Of a stretch of DNA of 64,000 bases, positions 59,281 to 64,000 are shown piece by piece. Numbering within the stretch: the first letter of the stretch is position 1; every line of letters begins with the position of its first letter. The translations under genes were made by a program, and so were the position numbers. A model generated the notes under the pieces. The model was not told where the DNA came from and did not search any database. It worked only from the letters and a program-made list of their open reading frames with translations. The stretch spans positions 125,209 to 189,208 of the forward strand of contig NMRB01000601.1 in NCBI GenBank assembly GCA_002633025.1, written 5' to 3'. The stretch is from Notospermus geniculatus. Lineage: Eukaryota > Nemertea > Pilidiophora > Heteronemertea > Lineidae.

Positions 59281-59515
59281 TACGAAAGCCCAGAAGGTTC
59301 ATTCAAAATTCAATATTGAAACCCCGATTTCAATATTGAACTGTTGACTTCAATATTGAAATCGGTTCTTCAATATTGAAATCGGATATTTTCAACTTAT
59401 AAAAGCCATCAAATTTACACTAACGAATGTTAGCAAAAAATGAATTAGGGCTGGAGGTCTCTCCCTCTTCAGTGTCTCAACAAAGATTTTTGAATGAGCC
59501 TTCTGGGCTTTCGTA
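59281..59515. mobile_element. MITE with TTCAATATTGAA array, copy 2
   Basis: This is the partner of 41320-41547 with extra TTCAATATTGAAATCGG sequence in the array. It shows unit gain or loss after the block was copied. Confidence 0.75.
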
Positions 59516-60016
59516 GATACGTGCACTACTTGTCGTTGAAATCACACTAGAATGTCTCAAATATCCAACGATATCACAGATTAGAATGAATATTTAAATA
59601 TTGTTTGAACCAACCTCGGCCTATCCCGTTTGTTCCTCTGATCTGCTCTAATCCTGTTGTTGACCTTTTCGCTCGTGTAAACAACAATCAGTTCATTTCG
59701 AAACGACGGAGGTGAGGAGTTAAATATATCCAAAATATAAGTGACGCATTTTTACAAAACATCGCCATAGCAGCTATCCATATTTGACAGTTTCTAGTAT
59801 TCATAGAACAGCTGATTTTATTGGCCTCTTCTCATTTGTAACCCTATGCTATCGTAATAGTGTCGAGATCTAAGTGTCGGTGTTTACGCTTGTTCCCCAT
59901 AGTAAAAGAAACATCGCGATAATCGGTAAAGGTACAAACCATCCTGAGAATGTCAGAGTTAGCGCTCGCTCCGTTTGTCATCTTATGCAAACGTGCGGTG
60001 ACGAGGGAGCGAGCGC

Positions 60017-60262
60017 TAAAGCCCGCCGCATGCCGCACACGAGAGAAATTAGCTGAGCAAAACACTGTCATTCGAGGATTTCTACTCAGTCAATTTCCTC
60101 TCGTGTGCGGCGAAGGATTCCTTCGGTTCGCTGCACACACCAGAGGAAATTGACTGAGTAAAAATCCGGAGAGGAAATTGACTTAAAAGTTAAAACATTG
60201 AGTTAAAACATCCTCGAATGACACTTTGCTCAGCTAATTTCTCTCGTGTGCGGCAGGCTTTA
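60017..60262. mobile_element. S2 hairpin present only in block E copy 2 (first)
   Basis: TAAAGCCCGCCGCATGCCGC then ACACGAGAGAAATTAGCTGA mirrors the right side, ending GTGCGGCAGGCTTTA. A second internal palindrome (GGAAATTGACTGAGTA) lies inside. Copy 1 reads GCGCTAAGAACC straight through at about 42052-42063. Confidence 0.85.
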
Positions 60263-60310
60263 GAACCACTGATTCGCTGATGCAGTAAGGCCAACAACGG
60301 TCTGACACAC

Positions 60311-60485
60311 CAATAGGAGCAGTCAGCCGCGCATATTGCTAACAGATGGCAGCACAGTCTTAGCGGACCAAATGTACAGGAAATCTATTATGATCGCTGC
60401 TCGATCGATAATGACTGGGTCCGCTAGATGCATTGAATTGGGCCCTAGTGACACCTAGTGGTCAACTCGCTGACAGCTCCTATTG
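60311..60485. mobile_element. Inverted-repeat element present only in block E copy 2
   Basis: CCAATAGGAGCAGTCAGCCG and CGCTGACAGCTCCTATTGG are imperfect inverted ends. Copy 1 has just CCAATTGGTACAG at the site (42119-42131). No ORF is seen. Confidence 0.65.
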
Positions 60486-60505
60486 GTACAGATAGTATGG
60501 TATAA

Positions 60506-60642
60506 TAGGGAGGTTGAGATCAGCGCCTTATCACGGATCCTTATACGCATATGGGTCGAAATGTACAAAAATTTGTCCTCGTTGTACAGAATTCTATCCG
60601 TTTACGTAAGGATCCGTGAAGTCGCTGATCTAAACCTCCCTA
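60506..60642. mobile_element. S1 hairpin, block E copy 2
   Basis: TAGGGAGGTTGAGATCAGCG then a stem containing CACGGATCCTTA is mirrored to TAAGGATCCGTG and CGCTGATCTAAACCTCCCTA. TA is at both ends. The stem beyond the tip differs from all other S1 copies. Confidence 0.8.
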
Positions 60643-61926
60643 TTGGCGCTGCTCCACTTGAGTGTTTTCTCGCGCGAGTTGGCTCTCTATGGGCAAATTA
60701 GCCAGAGAAAACTGTATGTAATAGCGTCTTGTCTATTGTCTGAGCATTAGCCGTGAGGAAACCTACAATGGTTGCCCATTGAGAGCAAACTTTCATGAGA
60801 AAACACTCGAGTGGCAGCGACAATGACACAAATGATGCCCGTTTTTTTCTACGGCTGAGTTGCCCATAGAAAGCCAATTTATGCGAGAAACCTTTTACAT
60901 GGAGTGGCACCTTGATGATCGATGACGCGTCAAATGCAGACAGGTAAACCAGGTAGAAATGAGATGGTGAAAGTGACAAATACGGCAGTAGAAACCATGT
61001 GTTGTCTCTTCCCATCACAGAACAAACGCCTCACCGCTGTAAAGAATGCGTGATATCTACTGCCTGCGATAAATCAAACACTTTTAATCACAAGCCGAAC
61101 GACTGAGTTCAATTTAAGTGCAGGTACTCGATGCATACAAAGAATCTAATTCATTTCGAAACAATTCACCGAGGGCTCGTAAATTATCTGAATTTTCCTC
61201 GTAAACCGGAAAGATTATCCTTATCGGAACAAAAGCAGCGTTATTGGAGGAATGGGCTCAGAGCAACCGATCTGGTCGCAATTAGGTATCAGATCTGTAG
61301 CCAGTATCACTAACAAGTTGAGGTCACCCACAATGCAACAGGATGCAAGTTAATGCCGTTCTCGCAAAAATCATCGTGATAAGGACAATAACGTGGACGG
61401 TGCGACTGAATACTAAGAACAGTGCGGAAATGATTGCGTCCTAAGTACGACTGTAGAATCTTTGGTGCAATAACATGATACGAAACCAAAAGATAACGCC
61501 GGCAACGTGTAGTCCATACGGCACCAGACAAAACAACATTTCTGCCGAAGTGATTGTCACATGGTTAATGGTTGATGGTTCACCGATGTGACCGGAAAGC
61601 ATTCCGGTACTTTGAATTCCGAAGCTTCTTAACAAGTTTTTCTTCTTTACGACCAGACAAAGCTGATTAAGAGATTGTCGTCGTCCTCTATTCAACCTCA
61701 ATTAACCCAGTGATAGAAAGTAAAATAGTTTACCATTCATCCGAGATGATGCACCTATGGAATTTCATTACAGCGTCGGTGGCGAAAGAAAAAAGGTTCT
61801 TGATTGATTAATCGTTAGGGATTTTACGAAGTTCTCACCGACGTTCAAGGACAAGGCGAAGCAATCTCTCGAAGAGTTTTTGAGTCGTGTCGTTGTCTAC
61901 AACTGCATTTGATGATTCCCCATCTC

Positions 61927-62144
61927 TAAAGCCTGCCGCACACTGGAGCTATCTGCTAAGCAAAAAGTCATTCGATACTTTTTGCTCAGCAGAGAGCTCA
62001 CGTATGCCCGTAATTTCGGTGAGTTTTTGGCTTCGCGAGGCAGAGAGCTCGCGTGTGCGCGTATTTTTCGGTGAGCTCTCTGCAGAGCAAACGGTCTCGA
62101 ATGACTTTTTGCTCAGCAGATAGCTCCAGTGTGCGGCAGGCTTA
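61927..62144. mobile_element. S2 hairpin present only in block E copy 2 (second)
   Basis: TAAAGCCTGCCGCACACTGG then AGCTATCTGCTAAGCAAAAA mirrors the right side, ending CAGTGTGCGGCAGGCTTA. Smaller palindromes with GAGAGCTC and GCTCAGCAG are stacked inside. Copy 1 lacks it near 46138-46155. Confidence 0.85.
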
Positions 62145-62156
62145 TATGAATTTTCA

Positions 62157-62325
62157 GGTGTTCTACAGGTGTTACATCTGCCAGTGTTTCCCCTTGTTTG
62201 GGAAACGCTGGCAGATAGATCGACACGTTTCTCATTGTGTCACCTATTGTCAAGTCGGAGCTTGTTTCGTCAGACAATCGTAGTGGAACACTCGCAGATG
62301 GGGAACATTCAAAAACGTTACACTA
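62157..62325. mobile_element. GGTGTAAC-family MITE without hairpin, block E copy 2
   Basis: This is the counterpart of 46186-46526 with continuous CAGTGTTTCCCCTTGTTTGG across the site that holds the S1 hairpin in copy 1. A few bases around the site also differ, so it may be either an empty site or an imperfect excision. Confidence 0.65.
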
Positions 62326-62761
62326 GCCTTAGACCGTCCATCTGTATCGGCGACACCCTGTATCAAGTTCAGAAAGCCGCCCTTTCGCCTTCGGTTCATT
62401 GAAGAAATCACTATCGTGGCAGAGCACCTTAATTGACTTTACTTGATTGAATTGTCAAAGTAAGTGTCGCCGGCCCTTTGAAGTGATCTTCCCTTAATTA
62501 TCAAGTAAGACGGTACACTTAGGATGTCAATAAGAAATGAAACCTCAAGTAAACGTCAATTGCCAGCTTCTCAGCAAAGTCACAAGTGCAAAATCAAGAA
62601 AGGAATCGCCTTGACTTTAAGATGTTTGGCGTGACGCTCTCGATGACGCTACTCCAAAAATTAGTCCCTTCAAAATGGTGTGTACTTGTGCTGACTGCCA
62701 AAAATATTTTGCGAGAATGTTAAACTGTTGTTTCACTTTGTGGCTTTCATTCAGAAAGCGA

Positions 62762-62932
62762 AAAGGTGCTGCTCCACTTTGGAGTTTTTCTCGCGCAAGT
62801 GGCTCCCTATGGGCAGTGGAACTACGAGCAGTCACTGGTCTCAGCGTCAGCCGTGCGGAACAAACAATCTGGTGAATTACCCATTGAGAGCCAACTTGCT
62901 CGAGAAAACTCTAAAGTGGAGCAGCACCTTTA
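62762..62932. mobile_element. GCTGCTCCACTT hairpin element, copy 2
   Basis: This is the near-identical counterpart of 46963-47133 in block E copy 2. Unlike S1 and S2, this family keeps its whole stem conserved between loci. Confidence 0.75.
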
Positions 62933-64000
62933 TAGTTTTAAAGACATCTCCCTTTCTTTATAACGCCGCAACCATTAAACAAACGACTTTAGTTTTCTCC
63001 TTGTTCATCACCCCTACCTCCTTTACTTGACTTTCGAAAGGTTGAGTATTTCGAGAGGGTATCTACAGAAAAAAGTAGCCCTGCCTGCTTTGAAATCTTT
63101 GGTAAAAAGCTTCATTAACTAATTCTGTGATCGATTTTAATGGAAAATGACTCGAGTTTGAAGTTAAATTAGTTTTAAAGGACAGCTGTCGAAGCAGTCT
63201 GTCTCCTGAGACGATAAAACATGCAAGAGTTGTTGCTTTAGCTGTGAAACGTCATTCACGTCAACGAGCCGTGGAAAAAAAGATGGTAAAACAGTTGCTC
63301 GCTATCGAGTTACGTGTACTTTCAAACACTGACTCCGACGTATATTTTTTGGTCTTTTATGGAGTTCTATACTGNTACAAAAGCATTGTGCTGAACAATA
63401 TTTTTGAAAGAGTGTGGGTTTTGGCAACGAACCATGATCAGCTTGTCCTTGACGCCTAATTTTATTAACAATACATGGCTATTCATAAATAAGACGGTTC
63501 AACCTTCGACCGCCGCACTAAAACGGCGCTGTATGTTTCCACTACCGCCCCCTTAAGGGTAAAAAAATGTAATGCCACCCGCTTAAGGGCCACCCCCATG
63601 TCATTTTCAACACTTCCTGTGAAAATGGTGCCATTTCGATCAGAAACCACGGAGGAGTTCGTGTTCAAAGTTAAAGCGCCACCGTCAATTATAATATAGA
63701 TTTTGTGTGTCGACTTTTGTGCTCTTTCTTTCTTTGGACTCCGTATATTGTGAGAGTTTTTTCGGGCAAGTTGGCTCTCTGGGCAACTCAACCATCGAAA
63801 ACTACGAGAAGTCGTTGTATCGTTGGCTGATTCGTGACCAAATGATACCTACAGATTTTTTTTGTATTCCAGGAGTATATATATTAGTATTGTATAACTT
63901 GAACCAGTAATGGAAAATGCATTAGGAATCGGGCACCAGCGTCTTTGGAGAGCGATGCACTTGTTCTTTAACGAATTATGGTTTCATAAACTATGTATAC

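Larger units (their letters stand above)
58267..64000 (+). repeat. Duplicated block E, copy 2 (continues past the window)
   Basis: This partner of copy 1 begins 186 bases after the N at 58080, has an N at 63375 and resumes similarity near 63697. It carries hairpins at 60017-60262 and 61927-62144 and an element at 60311-60485 that copy 1 lacks. Confidence 0.9.

Overview
This window is eukaryotic and repeat-rich. Genes are split by GT/AG introns, one transcription unit ends in an AATAAA signal, and most of the DNA is non-coding. The coding content (an M12B metalloproteinase with ShK domains, peptide GPCRs), the moderate GC content and the many TACATGTA and TAGGCCTA words suggest a marine invertebrate bilaterian (lophotrochozoan, echinoderm, hemichordate or cephalochordate). 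The sequence alone does not settle the clade. One 565-base N gap and eight single-N joins show that this is a draft scaffold. Several joins sit at the edges of near-identical duplicated blocks, so part of the duplication may be unmerged haplotypes.

Region 1 (about 1-16 kb) holds two tandem paralogous genes on the minus strand for secreted zinc metalloproteinases. Gene B (8614-15522) is complete: 17 exons join in frame to 639 aa with a signal peptide, a prodomain, a reprolysin-type catalytic domain, an ADAMTS-like cysteine-rich segment and three C-terminal ShK-type cysteine modules. Gene A (1829-5850) shows 12 matching exons, but its 3' exons, including all ShK modules, are not seen. The introns carry many miniature elements.

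Region 2 (about 16-24 kb) has a 34-bp tandem repeat, hairpin elements, a dispersed repeat and long stretches with no recognisable gene. Region 3 (24-34 kb) is a duplicated block, 26.7-31.6 against 32.0-34.1 kb. The first copy is interrupted by a three-level nest of inverted-repeat elements containing a tRNA-like sequence and the assembly gap. Region 4 (34-40 kb) is mostly unannotatable apart from a few miniature elements.

Region 5 (40.3-64 kb) contains two near-identical copies of a block of several kilobases (40308-47965 and 58267-64000+). They flank the last exons of a class A peptide GPCR of NPFF/SIFamide-receptor type (exons 51650-51749 and 55395-56154, plus strand). A TM6-TM7 fragment of a second GPCR (57792-58079, minus strand) is cut by a contig join.

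The most unusual content is two superfamilies of short hairpin elements. Family S1 has tips near TAGGGAGGTTTAGCAA. Family S2 has tips near TAAGGCTGCNTTTACAT. Within a family the tips are shared, but the remaining stem differs from copy to copy while staying self-complementary within each copy. Several are present in one copy of the duplicated block and absent from the other, and one S1 element sits inside an S2 element, so they behave as recently mobile, TA-targeting units.
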